Source: Saccharomonospora viridis DSM 43017 (GTDB taxonomy: Bacteria; Actinomycetota; Actinomycetes; Mycobacteriales; Pseudonocardiaceae). Taken from it: DNA of 64,000 nucleotides. The stretch is taken from the NCBI RefSeq assembly GCF_000023865.1, contig NC_013159.1, positions 4,118,001-4,182,000 of the forward strand, read 5' to 3'. Shown piece by piece: positions 9,917 to 18,513 of the stretch. The notes beneath the pieces are model-generated. The model saw only the letters and a program-made list of their open reading frames with translations, was not told the origin of the DNA and ran no database searches. Position 1 is the stretch's first letter. Each line of letters starts with the position of its first letter. Both the position numbers and the translations under genes were made by a program.

Positions 9917-10430
9917 GTGTGTCCACCTCCTCACCCAGCACGGCCCGCAGATTCGCCAACCCCCGCGACGTCTGGCTTTTCACGTTGCCTTCGCTACAGC
10001 CGAGGACCCGCGCCACACTGGCCACGTCGAGCCCTTCGAAGTAGCGCAGCACCAGCACGGCACGTTGCTTCGGCGGCACCCGGGCGAGTCCGGCGAGCAG
10101 GTCGGCGCGTGTGCTGACGGCCTCGGCCAACGAGTCCCCGCCGCCCGTGCCCGGCACCGCGGTTTCGGGGACCTCGTCGGTGTGCCGCTCCCTCCGCCAC
10201 GGTCGCCGTGACTCGTCGATGGCCGCGCGCACCAGTGTCTTCCGCACGTACGCGTCCACGGCCCCGCGGTCGCGGATCTTGCGCCACTTGCGGTGCAGCG
10301 CCACGAACGCCGTCTGCGCGAGGTCGTCGGCACGGTGCCAGTCCCCACACAGCAGATAAGCCGTCCGGCGCACGGAGTCCCGCTTCGCGGTGAAGTACTC
10401 CGTGAACTCCTGATCGTCATGGTGGGCCAC
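9909..10430 (-). CDS. ECF RNA polymerase sigma factor, SigE family
   Basis: 173 residues with sigma region 2 (AYLLCGDWHRADDLAQTAF) and a region 4 helix-turn-helix (VLRYFEGLDVASVARVLG followed by SEGNVKSQTSRG). This is the common actinobacterial SigE-family ECF type with a transmembrane partner, here the next gene. The GTG start at 10430 has GGAGA about nine bases upstream and gives VAHHDDQEFTEYFTAKRD, the usual beginning of this family; an upstream frame extends 22 more Gly/Pro-rich codons and is rejected. Confidence 0.88.
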   Translation of the reverse strand: MAHHDDQEFTEYFTAKRDSVRRTAYLLCGDWHRADDLAQTAFVALHRKWRKIRDRGAVDAYVRKTLVRAAIDESRRPWRRERHTDEVPETAVPGTGGGDSLAEAVSTRADLLAGLARVPPKQRAVLVLRYFEGLDVASVARVLGCSEGNVKSQTSRGLANLRAVLGEEVDTRG

Positions 10431-10527
10431 GCGGATTTCTCCGGTCGGTCGTGTTGTCGACGGTGGAGACGGGAATCCCCCGCCCCACGGTTGCATGCGA
10501 GAACAATCTCACCCGTTCGTAGCCCCT

Positions 10528-10550
10528 CGATCACGCGTGTGATGTGATCG
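10528..10550. promoter_or_regulatory. Imperfect palindrome upstream of threonine aldolase
   Basis: CGATCAC at 10528-10534 is mirrored by GTGATCG at 10544-10550, with a second overlapping pair ATCAC/GTGAT at 10530-10543. It ends five bases before the GTG start of the aldolase gene and lies between that gene and the divergent sigma factor gene, so it could be an operator. No cognate regulator is identified. Confidence 0.4.
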
Positions 10551-10554
10551 AGCC

Positions 10555-11610
10555 GTGACCTTCGATGCCACCGTCTCCGCTCGACGCCCCCTGGACTTCC
10601 GCTCGGACACCCTCACTCGACCGGACGAACACATGCGGTCGGTGATGGCGAAAGCGGAGGTCGGCGACAACGTCATCGACGTCGACCCCACCATCCGCCG
10701 GCTCGAGGAACGTGCCGCCGACGTGCTGGGCATGCCCGCCGCGTTGTGGACACCCAGCGGGACCATGGCCAATCTCATCGCCTTGTCGACACATCTGCGA
10801 CGGGGCGATCGTTTCCTCGCCCCGCGCGGCGCCCACGTGCTGGTCAACGAACTCGGTTCGGCCGCGTGGCTCGCCGGTGGCATGCCCGACCCGCTCGAGC
10901 ACGACGCCGGTCCCGGCCGACCCACACCGCAGACACTGCGCGCCGCGGTGGGCGGTAGCGGCCCCTATTACACGCTGCGCACCACACTGCTGTCCCTGGA
11001 GAACACCCACAACGCCTCAGGCGGCGCCGTGATCCCGCCCGAGGAACACGACCAGCTCGTCGCCACCGCACACGAGGCCGGACTGCGGGTCCACCTCGAC
11101 GGCGCCCGTATCTGGAACGCGGCCGTCGCGCTCGGCGTCCCACCCGCCACGTTGACGGCCGGGGTGGACAGCGTGTCCGCATGTTTCAGCAAAGGACTCG
11201 GCGCCCCCGTCGGCTCGGTGGTGGCAGGCAGCGAGGAGTTCGTCGAACAGGCCCGCCGGATGCGGCAGATGCTCGGCGGCGGCGTTCGACAGGGCGGGAT
11301 CCTGGCGGCGGCCTGCCTGCTGGCCCTCGACCGCATCGACGACCTCGCCGCCGACCACGCCAAGGCCGCCAGGCTCGCGGCCGGACTACGGGAACGCGGC
11401 TGGGACGTCACCGAACCTCGGACCAACATCGTGCTGGCCGGGGTCGCCGACGTGGCGGCCACCCTGGAGACGCTGCGCGGACTCGGCATCCTGACCCTGC
11501 CCATGGCGGGCAAAGTGCGGTTCGTGCTGCACCGCGACGTCACGGAGGACGACGTCACCGAGGCACTGCGCCGCATCGAATCCGGGCCTTTCGACAAGAT
11601 GGGACAGTGA
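10555..11610 (+). CDS. ltaE: Low-specificity L-threonine aldolase
   Basis: PLP enzyme that cleaves threonine or allo-threonine to glycine and acetaldehyde. 351 residues. Family features are DFRSDTLTRP at 14-23, the GDNVIDVDP segment, DGARIWNAA (182-190) contacting the cofactor, and the Schiff-base Lys213 in CFSKGLGAPVGS. The start is GTG. The gene after it begins one base beyond its stop, so the two form an operon. Confidence 0.9.
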   Translation: MTFDATVSARRPLDFRSDTLTRPDEHMRSVMAKAEVGDNVIDVDPTIRRLEERAADVLGMPAALWTPSGTMANLIALSTHLRRGDRFLAPRGAHVLVNELGSAAWLAGGMPDPLEHDAGPGRPTPQTLRAAVGGSGPYYTLRTTLLSLENTHNASGGAVIPPEEHDQLVATAHEAGLRVHLDGARIWNAAVALGVPPATLTAGVDSVSACFSKGLGAPVGSVVAGSEEFVEQARRMRQMLGGGVRQGGILAAACLLALDRIDDLAADHAKAARLAAGLRERGWDVTEPRTNIVLAGVADVAATLETLRGLGILTLPMAGKVRFVLHRDVTEDDVTEALRRIESGPFDKMGQ

Positions 11611-11611
11611 G

Positions 11612-12196
11612 ATGACCTGGGTGGTTTTCGACTACGGCGAAGTGATCTGCACCCGCACAGAGGCTCTGCCGGAGCTGGCGGCTCGACTCGGCGTGCCCCC
11701 GACCGACTTCGAATCCGCCTACTGGGAACACCGGGACGCCTACGACCGCGGCATCTCCGATGCGACCTACTGGAAGGCCGTGGCGGACACCCTCGGTGTC
11801 GACATCGACGCCGACACGGTGGCGGAGCTCACCCGCATCGACGTCACGGGCTGGGCGCGGCTCCACCCGGACTCCGCCGCCCTGCTCGAGGAACTCGCCC
11901 ACGCCGGGACGCGCCTGGCCCTGCTGTCCAACGCGCCCGCGTCCTTCGCCCGTTTCGCCGAGCAACAGCCGTGGGCACAGCACTTCCACACCCGGGTGTT
12001 CTCCGCCGACGTGGGGTGCGCCAAACCGGACGCGAAGATCTACGAACTGTTGGTGTCACGCCTGGACGCCCGGCCACAGGACTGTGTGTTCTTCGACGAC
12101 CGGTCCAGCAACATCGAAGGCGCCCGTGCCGTGGGACTGCGCGCCTACCTCTGGCAGGGGGCCGACCACGCACGACAGGTGCTGACCGAACGCTGA
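11612..12196 (+). CDS. HAD-superfamily hydrolase, subfamily IA
   Basis: 194 residues. Motif I is FDYGEV (6-11), with Asp7 as nucleophile; the usual second Asp is replaced by Gly9, as in the YihX-like branch (FDxGxV). Motif II is LLSNAP, motif III Lys is in GCAKPDAKIY, and motif IV is FFDDRSSN. The protein is probably a small-molecule phosphatase; the substrate is unknown. It is co-transcribed with the threonine aldolase, which may suggest a linked metabolite, but this is only inference. Confidence 0.85.
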   Translation: MTWVVFDYGEVICTRTEALPELAARLGVPPTDFESAYWEHRDAYDRGISDATYWKAVADTLGVDIDADTVAELTRIDVTGWARLHPDSAALLEELAHAGTRLALLSNAPASFARFAEQQPWAQHFHTRVFSADVGCAKPDAKIYELLVSRLDARPQDCVFFDDRSSNIEGARAVGLRAYLWQGADHARQVLTER

Positions 12197-12202
12197 TCCG
12201 CG

Positions 12203-12385
12203 TCAAGGGCGCAGCTGCTTCTGCTTGCTGTTCTTCAACGCCCCGTAGGCCGCGGCACCGACGAACACACCGCCTCCGATCACGGCGATCCAGAACACGG
12301 CCTTCGCCAGAAAGCCGACGACGGTTCCGATCACCATGAACGCGACCCACGCCAAGAGCAGGCCACCGACGATCTTCCAGAACAT
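12203..12385 (-). CDS. Small two-helix membrane protein
   Basis: 60 residues (MFWKIVGG at the start), almost wholly hydrophobic from 4 to 50, forming two transmembrane segments with a Gly-rich turn, then a basic tail (KNSKQKQLRP). The ATG at 12385 has GGAGGGG immediately upstream. The same frame stays open far upstream through repeat array A, but that part is not thought to be translated. Function unknown. It converges with the HAD gene, with six bases between their stop codons. Confidence 0.7.
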   Translation of the reverse strand: MFWKIVGGLLLAWVAFMVIGTVVGFLAKAVFWIAVIGGGVFVGAAAYGALKNSKQKQLRP

Positions 12386-12517
12386 GGTCCCCTCCATGGT
12401 TTGTCGCTTCGTTGGTGCTCGCTCCAGCGTGTCACGACGACAGGGTCCGGCGCCGCAATCCCCACGAACATTCAGGGAGATCTCGGGGTCAGCCCCGACC
12501 CACGTATAGCCCGGGAA

Positions 12518-12580
12518 GTCGTGTCCGCAGCCTGCGTAGTCGTGTCCGCAGGTTAGGTAGCTGTGTCCGCAGCCTGCGCA
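12518..12580. repeat. Tandem 21-bp repeat array A (three units)
   Basis: Three 21-bp units at 12518-12538, 12539-12559 and 12560-12580. The shared core read on the + strand is GTGTCCGCAGCCTGCG; the middle unit diverges after GTGTCCGCAG. Units one and three contain the small palindrome CGCAG-C-CTGCG. The same unit, reverse-complemented, forms array B at 21142-21240. The array lies in a 232-bp gap between two minus-strand genes. On the minus strand the repeats read as heptapeptides around AGCGHDY, but no start supports translation. Confidence 0.8.
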
Positions 12581-12617
12581 CCCCGGTCGACGCCCCCGCA
12601 TCGACCGGTGACCGAGA

Positions 12618-13796
12618 TCACGTCCGCTGTGCTCGCAGCCACGCGCCCATGCGCTCGACGGCCTCGCTGAGCTCGGCCTCCGACCCCGCGAACGACAGCC
12701 GCACGAACTTCCCACCGTGGACGGGATCGAAATCGATGCCCGGCGTGATGGCCACCCCCGTGTCATCCAACAACCTGCGACACCACGTGAGGCTGTCATC
12801 GGTGTGCTCGGCGACGTCAACATAGGCGTAGAACGCGCCGTCCACCGGCGCCACCTTGCCGAAACCGATGTCGGCCAGCCCCTTCAACAACACGTCCCGA
12901 TTGGTCCGGTAACGCGCCACGTTCGCGTCCAGCTCGGCATAGGAGTCGTCGGTGAACGCCGCCACCGCCGCTCTCTGCGCCAGCGTGGGCGCGCAGATGT
13001 TGTAATTGCCGGTCAACACGTCGACAGCACGGTGCAACCGCCGAGGCACGAGCATCCACCCCAGCCGCCACCCCGTCATCGCGAAGTACTTCGAGAACGA
13101 ACCCAGCACCACGGCCTCGGTGGAGAACCGCCACGCGCAGCCGACCTCGGTCCCGTACGAGATCCCGTGATAGATCTCGTCACTGATCAATTGCACGCCG
13201 CGTTCCTCGCACCAACGCGCGATCGCCTCCAACTCCTCAGGCGGCAACACCGTACCCGTCGGGTTGCTCGGGCTCGCGACGATCACGCCGTCCAACTCAC
13301 CGAGCTGTTCCAACAACGCCGTCGTCGGCTGGAACCGTGTACCTGCGTCGGTGTCGAACTCCACCACCTCGCATCCCAGCGACGACAGCAGATTGCGATA
13401 CGCCGGGTAGCCGGGCCGGGCCATCGCCACCCGAGCACCCGCGTCGAACGCTGCTAGGAACGACAGCAGGAACCCGCCTGACGACCCCGTCGTGACGATG
13501 ACGTCCTCCGCCGACACCGCCAGGCCGTACGTCCGCTCGTAGTGACCGGCGATCGCCTCCCGCAGCTCAGGGATACCGAGCTGTCCCGTGTAGCCGAGGT
13601 CCTCCTCATGCAGGGCCCGCTGCGCCGCCTCCACGACAGGGCGCGGCGCACCCGCCGTCGGTTGCCCGGCACACAACGCGATCACGTCACCGTGTGTGCG
13701 TTGCCGCTCCTTGGCGGCGGACAACACCTCCATGACGTGGAACGGTGCCACGGCACTTCGACGTGACGGTCCCGGAAACGGTGCGGAATCGAACAT
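12618..13796 (-). CDS. PLP-dependent aminotransferase, class I/II
   Basis: 392 residues of fold type I. SPSNPTG (175-181) and the Schiff-base Lys236 in GSFSKYFAMTGWR are the family signatures, and SDEIYHG carries the cofactor-binding Asp and Tyr. Likely to transfer an amino group between an amino acid and a 2-oxo acid; the exact substrate (aspartate, aromatic or alanine group) is not decided by sequence. AGGTGG four bases before the ATG supports this start. No obvious operon partner. Confidence 0.88.
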   Translation of the reverse strand: MFDSAPFPGPSRRSAVAPFHVMEVLSAAKERQRTHGDVIALCAGQPTAGAPRPVVEAAQRALHEEDLGYTGQLGIPELREAIAGHYERTYGLAVSAEDVIVTTGSSGGFLLSFLAAFDAGARVAMARPGYPAYRNLLSSLGCEVVEFDTDAGTRFQPTTALLEQLGELDGVIVASPSNPTGTVLPPEELEAIARWCEERGVQLISDEIYHGISYGTEVGCAWRFSTEAVVLGSFSKYFAMTGWRLGWMLVPRRLHRAVDVLTGNYNICAPTLAQRAAVAAFTDDSYAELDANVARYRTNRDVLLKGLADIGFGKVAPVDGAFYAYVDVAEHTDDSLTWCRRLLDDTGVAITPGIDFDPVHGGKFVRLSFAGSEAELSEAVERMGAWLRAQRT

Positions 13797-13842
13797 GCCG
13801 CCACCTTAGGTGGCATCGCCCACCGCAGGGACCGCCCGGTCG

Positions 13843-14973
13843 TCAATAACCCTGGTAGGCACCGCCCTGCGCCATCGACTTCAAACCCGGATGTCCTTCG
13901 AACCCGCCGTAGCGGTCGAAGATGTACCGCACCCCGGCGATGATGTTGTCGACCGGGTTCCAGATGTCATCGTGACCCGGCAGCTTGTACGCCTGGAACG
14001 TCGGGTCGATGCACTGCATGAGCCCCTTCGACGGCGTACCCCTGGCCGCGTTGGAGTCCCAGTCGTTCAGGGCGTGCGGATTACCTCCGGACTCCTTCTC
14101 GATGATCGTCCAGATCTCGTCGATGTTCTCCTCGGTGACCGGTATGCCGTTGGCCTGCAGGATCCTGATGGCTTCCCGGATCCACTGCTCGACGTTGCCG
14201 GGTGGTGGACCACTGGTGGGCGGGGGACCGCTCGGACCGTATCCGGCCAAACCGCCGCCGGATCCGCCACCGCCGCCACCGCCGCCACCGGCGCCGCCCG
14301 AACCACCGGTGATACCGCCTGTGGCGGTCTGCTTAGACTGCGCCGAACCGGGCTCCGGAACACTGGAGAAGCCGTCCCCCACCTCGGTCTTCATCAGCTC
14401 CTGAGCCCGTTTGATGGCTTCATTCGACTGCTGCAGCAGATCGTCGATCCGCTTGGCCGCCTCCTTCGCGGTGCGACTGTTGTCCTCGCCCGCCGCTTTG
14501 ATGATCTCCTCGGCCGTCGGGGAAGGCGGCGCATCACGGTTGCCGCTCTCGTACTCCTGCATGGCGGCGGCCGCCGCGTCCGCCTGCTGCTGCGCCTCGG
14601 CGTTACGGTCGTCGATCGCCTTCTTCGCGTCCTCCTTGACGCTTTCGATCTCCCGTTTGATCTCGGTCAGGGTCTCCTGCAACGAGGTCAGCTCCGCGGC
14701 GACCTCGTCGAGTTTGTCCCGGACCCGGTTGCCCGCCTCGGCGATCTTGTTGACGTAGTCGAAGAACGCATCGGCCGCCGGACCCGACCACACCCCACCG
14801 TCCTGCAGCGGGGCAGCGGCGTTGGTCAGATCACTCGTGTGATCGCTCGCGTTACGGGACGCCTCCTCGAACTGACGTGCCACTTCCTGGATCTCACCGG
14901 GGTCGACCCTCTCGACCCGCGCGGCCTTGGTCTCGACCTCGGCCCACTCCGCCGGGATGCCCGCACCTGTCAT
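13843..14973 (-). CDS. WXG100-like/lytic transglycosylase fusion protein
   Basis: 376 residues. Residues 1-140 form a helical hairpin of WXG100 type (W62-S-G64 at the turn) with a long coiled-coil extension to about 195. A Gly-rich linker (219-260) follows, then an SLT lytic transglycosylase domain from 262: catalytic Glu294 in EKESGGNPH, then SKGLMQC and NIIAGVRYIFDRYGG. It has no Sec signal, so export by a type VII system is implied. It would cleave peptidoglycan after export. Its ATG directly follows the TAG of the upstream gene. It is the last gene of the ESX module. Confidence 0.88.
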   Translation of the reverse strand: MTGAGIPAEWAEVETKAARVERVDPGEIQEVARQFEEASRNASDHTSDLTNAAAPLQDGGVWSGPAADAFFDYVNKIAEAGNRVRDKLDEVAAELTSLQETLTEIKREIESVKEDAKKAIDDRNAEAQQQADAAAAAMQEYESGNRDAPPSPTAEEIIKAAGEDNSRTAKEAAKRIDDLLQQSNEAIKRAQELMKTEVGDGFSSVPEPGSAQSKQTATGGITGGSGGAGGGGGGGGGSGGGLAGYGPSGPPPTSGPPPGNVEQWIREAIRILQANGIPVTEENIDEIWTIIEKESGGNPHALNDWDSNAARGTPSKGLMQCIDPTFQAYKLPGHDDIWNPVDNIIAGVRYIFDRYGGFEGHPGLKSMAQGGAYQGY

Positions 14974-15285
14974 CTACAGATCCCTCGCCGTCAGGTTCTC
15001 AGCCGCGACCGCATCGGCCTCCGTCATCGCGTTCACCGCGTCACGCAACGCCGCACTCGCCGCACTCACCCGCCGCGCCGCGGCGTCGAACTCCGAACGC
15101 ATACCCTCGGTGAACGCACTGACCGTGCGCTCCGCCTTCTCCGGGCTGTCCGGATCCTCCACCTCGCCGAACGGGTTCCGCCCCTGGATTCCCTTGAGCT
15201 TTTCCATGGACGAGAGGAAATCCTCGGCGATACGGTCTACTCGCCGCGCCGTGATCTCCATCGACTCGGCGTCGTACACCGGCAT
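14974..15285 (-). CDS. Small ESX-associated protein, EspC/DUF2580-like
   Basis: 103 residues, wholly helical by composition, starting MPVYDAESMEITARRVDRIA. Length, the Ala/Arg-rich heptads and position suggest an EspC-like (DUF2580) partner or small ESX substrate; no WXG motif is seen, so family membership is inferred. The ATG at 15285 has GGGAGGG and GAGG upstream. The frame runs 38 codons further up but without signals. The stop abuts the start of the transglycosylase fusion gene (TAGATG), so the two products are probably made together. Confidence 0.7.
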   Translation of the reverse strand: MPVYDAESMEITARRVDRIAEDFLSSMEKLKGIQGRNPFGEVEDPDSPEKAERTVSAFTEGMRSEFDAAARRVSAASAALRDAVNAMTEADAVAAENLTARDL

Positions 15286-15374
15286 GTTCCTCACCCTCCC
15301 CTTGGCCACAACCACGCACAGTAGCCAGTCACGCGTCTTTACGACGCGGTGAGACAGTCGCTGGTTCCCAGTCG

Positions 15375-16154
15375 TCAGACCTCGTCGAGCAACTCCCACA
15401 CCCGCTGAGCGAGCAACGCGTTGTCGGCCGGTGTCACCGTCGCCCAGTCACGTCCATCCCCGCCCGGGGCGACTTGGAACAGGTATCGACCGGCATCGGT
15501 GTCGTAGAACGCCACCACCCTTCCGGCCCGACGAGTCCGGCCGTCGCGAGCAAGCCGTTGCGCACCGAACTGGCCACGCGTGACCGTGCCGAACAGCATC
15601 CCGGCCAGCTCCTGGGCCTGCCACAGCTCGACGCCCCGGTCCTCCAACGCCGTGGCGAGTGCTTTCGCGTCCCCGCGGGCCTCGGCGTCGGCGGCCACCA
15701 GAACGTCGTGCGGCAGACTCACCGAGCGCCCCACGCCAGGCCCGAGTTCCCCCGCCACGGACACGGCCGACGCCGCGAGCGCCGAATCCCGGGCGGGGAT
15801 GAGCCACACCTCATCGCCGTCGACGACACCGAGCACGGCCTGCTGCCCCGTACAGGCGGCGAGGCCGGAGATCTGCCTGTCCGTCCACACCCACACATCG
15901 ACACTCAGCTGCGGCCTGGCCAGCAGATGCAACAGGTCGCCGAGTTCCACCGTCGTCTCGCGACCCTGGACGAGTCCGCGCGCAGCGAGTGAATCCCACG
16001 CCTGTTCGACGAATCGGGCGCGTTCGGTGTACGTGACCCCAGGGCTTGGCACGTCAAGGGCCACATGACGTTGCGGCAACCCCAGGTGTTCCCACAGCAC
16101 GTCGAACTCCAACGTGGACAACACCACGCCGCCGCCCGGCATCGTGCTCACCAC
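15375..16154 (-). CDS. EspG-family chaperone for PPE-type substrates
   Basis: 259 residues with features of the ESX secretion-associated EspG family: the N-terminal LSTLEFDVLWEHLGL and the C-terminal RGQFGAQRLARDGRTRRAG followed by VAFYDTDAGRYL. EspG proteins bind the tip of PPE proteins in the cytosol and bring them to a type VII machine. The start overlaps the end of the PPE-like gene by 7 bp (GTG at 16154; a second GTG follows at once), matching the usual PE-PPE-EspG order. Confidence 0.87.
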   Translation of the reverse strand: MVSTMPGGGVVLSTLEFDVLWEHLGLPQRHVALDVPSPGVTYTERARFVEQAWDSLAARGLVQGRETTVELGDLLHLLARPQLSVDVWVWTDRQISGLAACTGQQAVLGVVDGDEVWLIPARDSALAASAVSVAGELGPGVGRSVSLPHDVLVAADAEARGDAKALATALEDRGVELWQAQELAGMLFGTVTRGQFGAQRLARDGRTRRAGRVVAFYDTDAGRYLFQVAPGGDGRDWATVTPADNALLAQRVWELLDEV

Positions 16155-17836
16155 TGACCGTCCGAACTGTCCTCGCCGATCACGTCAGGCGCCACCATAC
16201 GTTGATCGGTGAACAGGTCGTTGTCGTCGACCCCGAACCGGCGCACGTGCTCGTCGTCCTCCTCGCCGGGCACCGCTTTCTCCAGGAACGCGTTCCGCCG
16301 TCCCGTACCGTCGGGGTTCAGTCGTTCGGAACTGCGCTGCACTCGGGCTTCCTCCTCCGGCAGGTCGCCGACGGAGAGCGGATGCGGTGATCGTGCGGCC
16401 CCGGGGGCACTGCGTCCGACACCGCGACCCGAACGGTCGCCACCGCTCAGCGCACCGGCGATACCACCGGCTCCCAGCGCCGCGATTCCCCCACCGACGT
16501 CGTTCAAAGACGGTCCACTGTGCGCCGTGGTTTCCGAAGTCTCACCCACGGCGCCGCCGGACACGGGATTCGGTGGAGGCTGTACCGCTCCGGTGGACAT
16601 GCCGCGACCGAGGAGCGCCTCCGGCCCGTCGGGCGCGGGTTTTCCAAGCGATGTTCCGCCCGGCCCACCCGACACGGGTTTCCCAGACACACCACCGCCG
16701 GTGTGTGGTGCCGAACCGACCGATCCCGCCGAAGCACCGCCCACACCGGCCGGGGACTTCGCCATTCGGTCCGAACCAGCGGCACGCATGTCCTGACCAC
16801 CTGGGACGGCCGGATTACCGACGCCCTGTTGGCTCGCGGGAGCACGCTGCGAACGGGAGGCGTCCTCGGGACCACGCACACCACCCGCATATCCGATCGG
16901 GGCGCCACCGGTCGCTCCAGCCGCTCCGGACACCGACGACGGACCCGTGGCACTGTTCGAAGCAGCCCCGGGGGCCGAAGTCCCCGGGGACGGCGGCGTC
17001 ACGGCACGCGCGCCGCTGCTCGGCACCGACGTTCCCGCCCCCGGCAAGGGAGCACCGGTCACGGGGGCCGCCGCGGACGAGGGAGCGACCGCACTGCCGC
17101 TGCCCGTGGTACTCGACTGCGCCGCTCCAGACGACGGTGGCGCCACGGGAGCGGTCGACGTGGTCGGACCCGCGGCCTTCGACGCGCTCGCCGTCGCGGT
17201 CGCATCCCCCGGAGCACCACCCGCGTCGATCGATTCGGGGACCGGCTGGGAGATCTCGGCGATGAAGCGGTCCGGCGCCCGTAGTTCGGGGACCTCCAGC
17301 AGTTTCTCGCCGCTTTCCCTGGCGTAGGTGTCCAATGCCTGAAGCGCTTGCGCCCGCGCCTCCATCACACGCTTGAGCTTGCGAACGTGGTCGGTCTCGA
17401 AACCGAGCAGGCTGAAGGAGAAGTCAGAGACGTTGTAGTCGCCGGTCGCCCCCCGCAGTTCCTCCGGTTCGGGCAACGAGTGCAACGTCCTGTTGAACGC
17501 CTCGCCCTGCGCGAAGATCAGTTCGGCGGAGTGGTTGACCTTCTGGTTCGCCTCCTCGGAGAACTCGGCCTCCCGCTCGACGGCCGAAGCCGCCCGTTCC
17601 CCCGCGGTACTACTCCACTCCACCCCGAGTTTGGCGAGTTCGGTGCGCAACGTGTCGTCCGTCTCCGACAACGCCTGCGCCACGGCCTTCAGCGCGGCGA
17701 CCGCTTCGGACAGCCCCGCGATGCCCCGGCCGTTTTTGAACAGCTCGATCTCCTGGGCGAGCATGTTGTTGGTGTAGCCGGTGAACCGATGGTCCCGGAT
17801 CCTCTCGGCCTGGGCCACGATGTCGACGTCGTTCAT
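16148..17836 (-). CDS. PPE-like ESX substrate with Ala/Gly/Pro/Ser-rich tail
   Basis: 562 residues. The first 170 are helical with FTGYTNNMLAQEI at 18-30 and Trp74 in EWSSTAGE, the pattern of PPE-domain proteins in Pseudonocardiaceae. Residues about 200-490 are low-complexity Ala/Gly/Pro/Ser/Thr, likely disordered, followed by an acidic C-terminal segment. It is a probable type VII substrate recognised by the EspG encoded next to it. The composition of the middle part produces long false frames on the opposite strand. Confidence 0.83.
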   Translation of the reverse strand: MNDVDIVAQAERIRDHRFTGYTNNMLAQEIELFKNGRGIAGLSEAVAALKAVAQALSETDDTLRTELAKLGVEWSSTAGERAASAVEREAEFSEEANQKVNHSAELIFAQGEAFNRTLHSLPEPEELRGATGDYNVSDFSFSLLGFETDHVRKLKRVMEARAQALQALDTYARESGEKLLEVPELRAPDRFIAEISQPVPESIDAGGAPGDATATASASKAAGPTTSTAPVAPPSSGAAQSSTTGSGSAVAPSSAAAPVTGAPLPGAGTSVPSSGARAVTPPSPGTSAPGAASNSATGPSSVSGAAGATGGAPIGYAGGVRGPEDASRSQRAPASQQGVGNPAVPGGQDMRAAGSDRMAKSPAGVGGASAGSVGSAPHTGGGVSGKPVSGGPGGTSLGKPAPDGPEALLGRGMSTGAVQPPPNPVSGGAVGETSETTAHSGPSLNDVGGGIAALGAGGIAGALSGGDRSGRGVGRSAPGAARSPHPLSVGDLPEEEARVQRSSERLNPDGTGRRNAFLEKAVPGEEDDEHVRRFGVDDNDLFTDQRMVAPDVIGEDSSDGQW

Positions 17837-17925
17837 CTCGCGTCCTTGTCTGGCGACGGCTTTTCCGTTCTGACGTCCTGGGCTGCCGACACGCTCCGAC
17901 AGCGACGTAAACCCTTCCGCGGCGA

Positions 17926-18357
17926 CTAGCTGCCTCCGGCCTCGCGCACAGTCGCCGCGTTGTCCTCGTCCTCCGCGAGATACTTGCGTCCTGCGGCGCG
18001 AAGCTGTTCGGCCAGATCGTGCAGTCCGTGCACGTACGCCATGACCCGGCTGCGATACGAGTTCTCACCGCTGCTGATGACGGCGTTCCACGCCTCGGCT
18101 GCTTCCTGTGACACGATGTCGTCGGCAGGGGATTCGATGCTCAGCGCGCCCACGTGCTCGGTCACCTTACGTTCCAGGGCCTTCGCCTGTTCCTCGATCA
18201 CGTCGGCCACGGCGACGATCTTGTCGGGGGAGACCGTGATGTCCTTGACGACGGGAAGCCCCGGCACCTCGGGAACGGCCGGTGCCGCGCCTGGCACGCC
18301 CTGGTCGCTTTCCCATCCCCAGAACCCCCACGGCGACTTCGCGGGTTGTCCTGACAC
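17926..18357 (-). CDS. PE-like small ESX substrate with YxxxD signal
   Basis: 143 residues: a Trp/Pro/Gly-rich N-terminus (KSPWGFWGWES), then two long helices with Trp90 near the turn, and near the C-terminus Y126-L-A-E-D130, which matches the YxxxD/E type VII export signal. It would be the PE-type partner of the PPE-like protein encoded 89 bp downstream. The start is GTG at 18357. It is the first gene of the five-gene minus-strand module 18357-13843. Confidence 0.77.
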   Translation of the reverse strand: MSGQPAKSPWGFWGWESDQGVPGAAPAVPEVPGLPVVKDITVSPDKIVAVADVIEEQAKALERKVTEHVGALSIESPADDIVSQEAAEAWNAVISSGENSYRSRVMAYVHGLHDLAEQLRAAGRKYLAEDEDNAATVREAGGS

Positions 18358-18513
18358 TGCGCACCCCCTGCTACGAGCCGTAGTCAGCCAGCTTCTCAGT
18401 GCAGGTTATCAACCACCGAGTGATCGTGGCTTGAAATTCGAGCAGCAAAAAGTACCGTTCACCGCCCGATTCGGGAGGTAAGCACGGACTGCCCTCTTAC
18501 GGACACCCGCCCG

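Noticed and set aside
12203-12823. 206-codon frame joining repeat array A to the small membrane protein
   Set aside because: It overlaps the aminotransferase end and repeats; the 60-residue gene has a good start with GGAGGGG at 12385.
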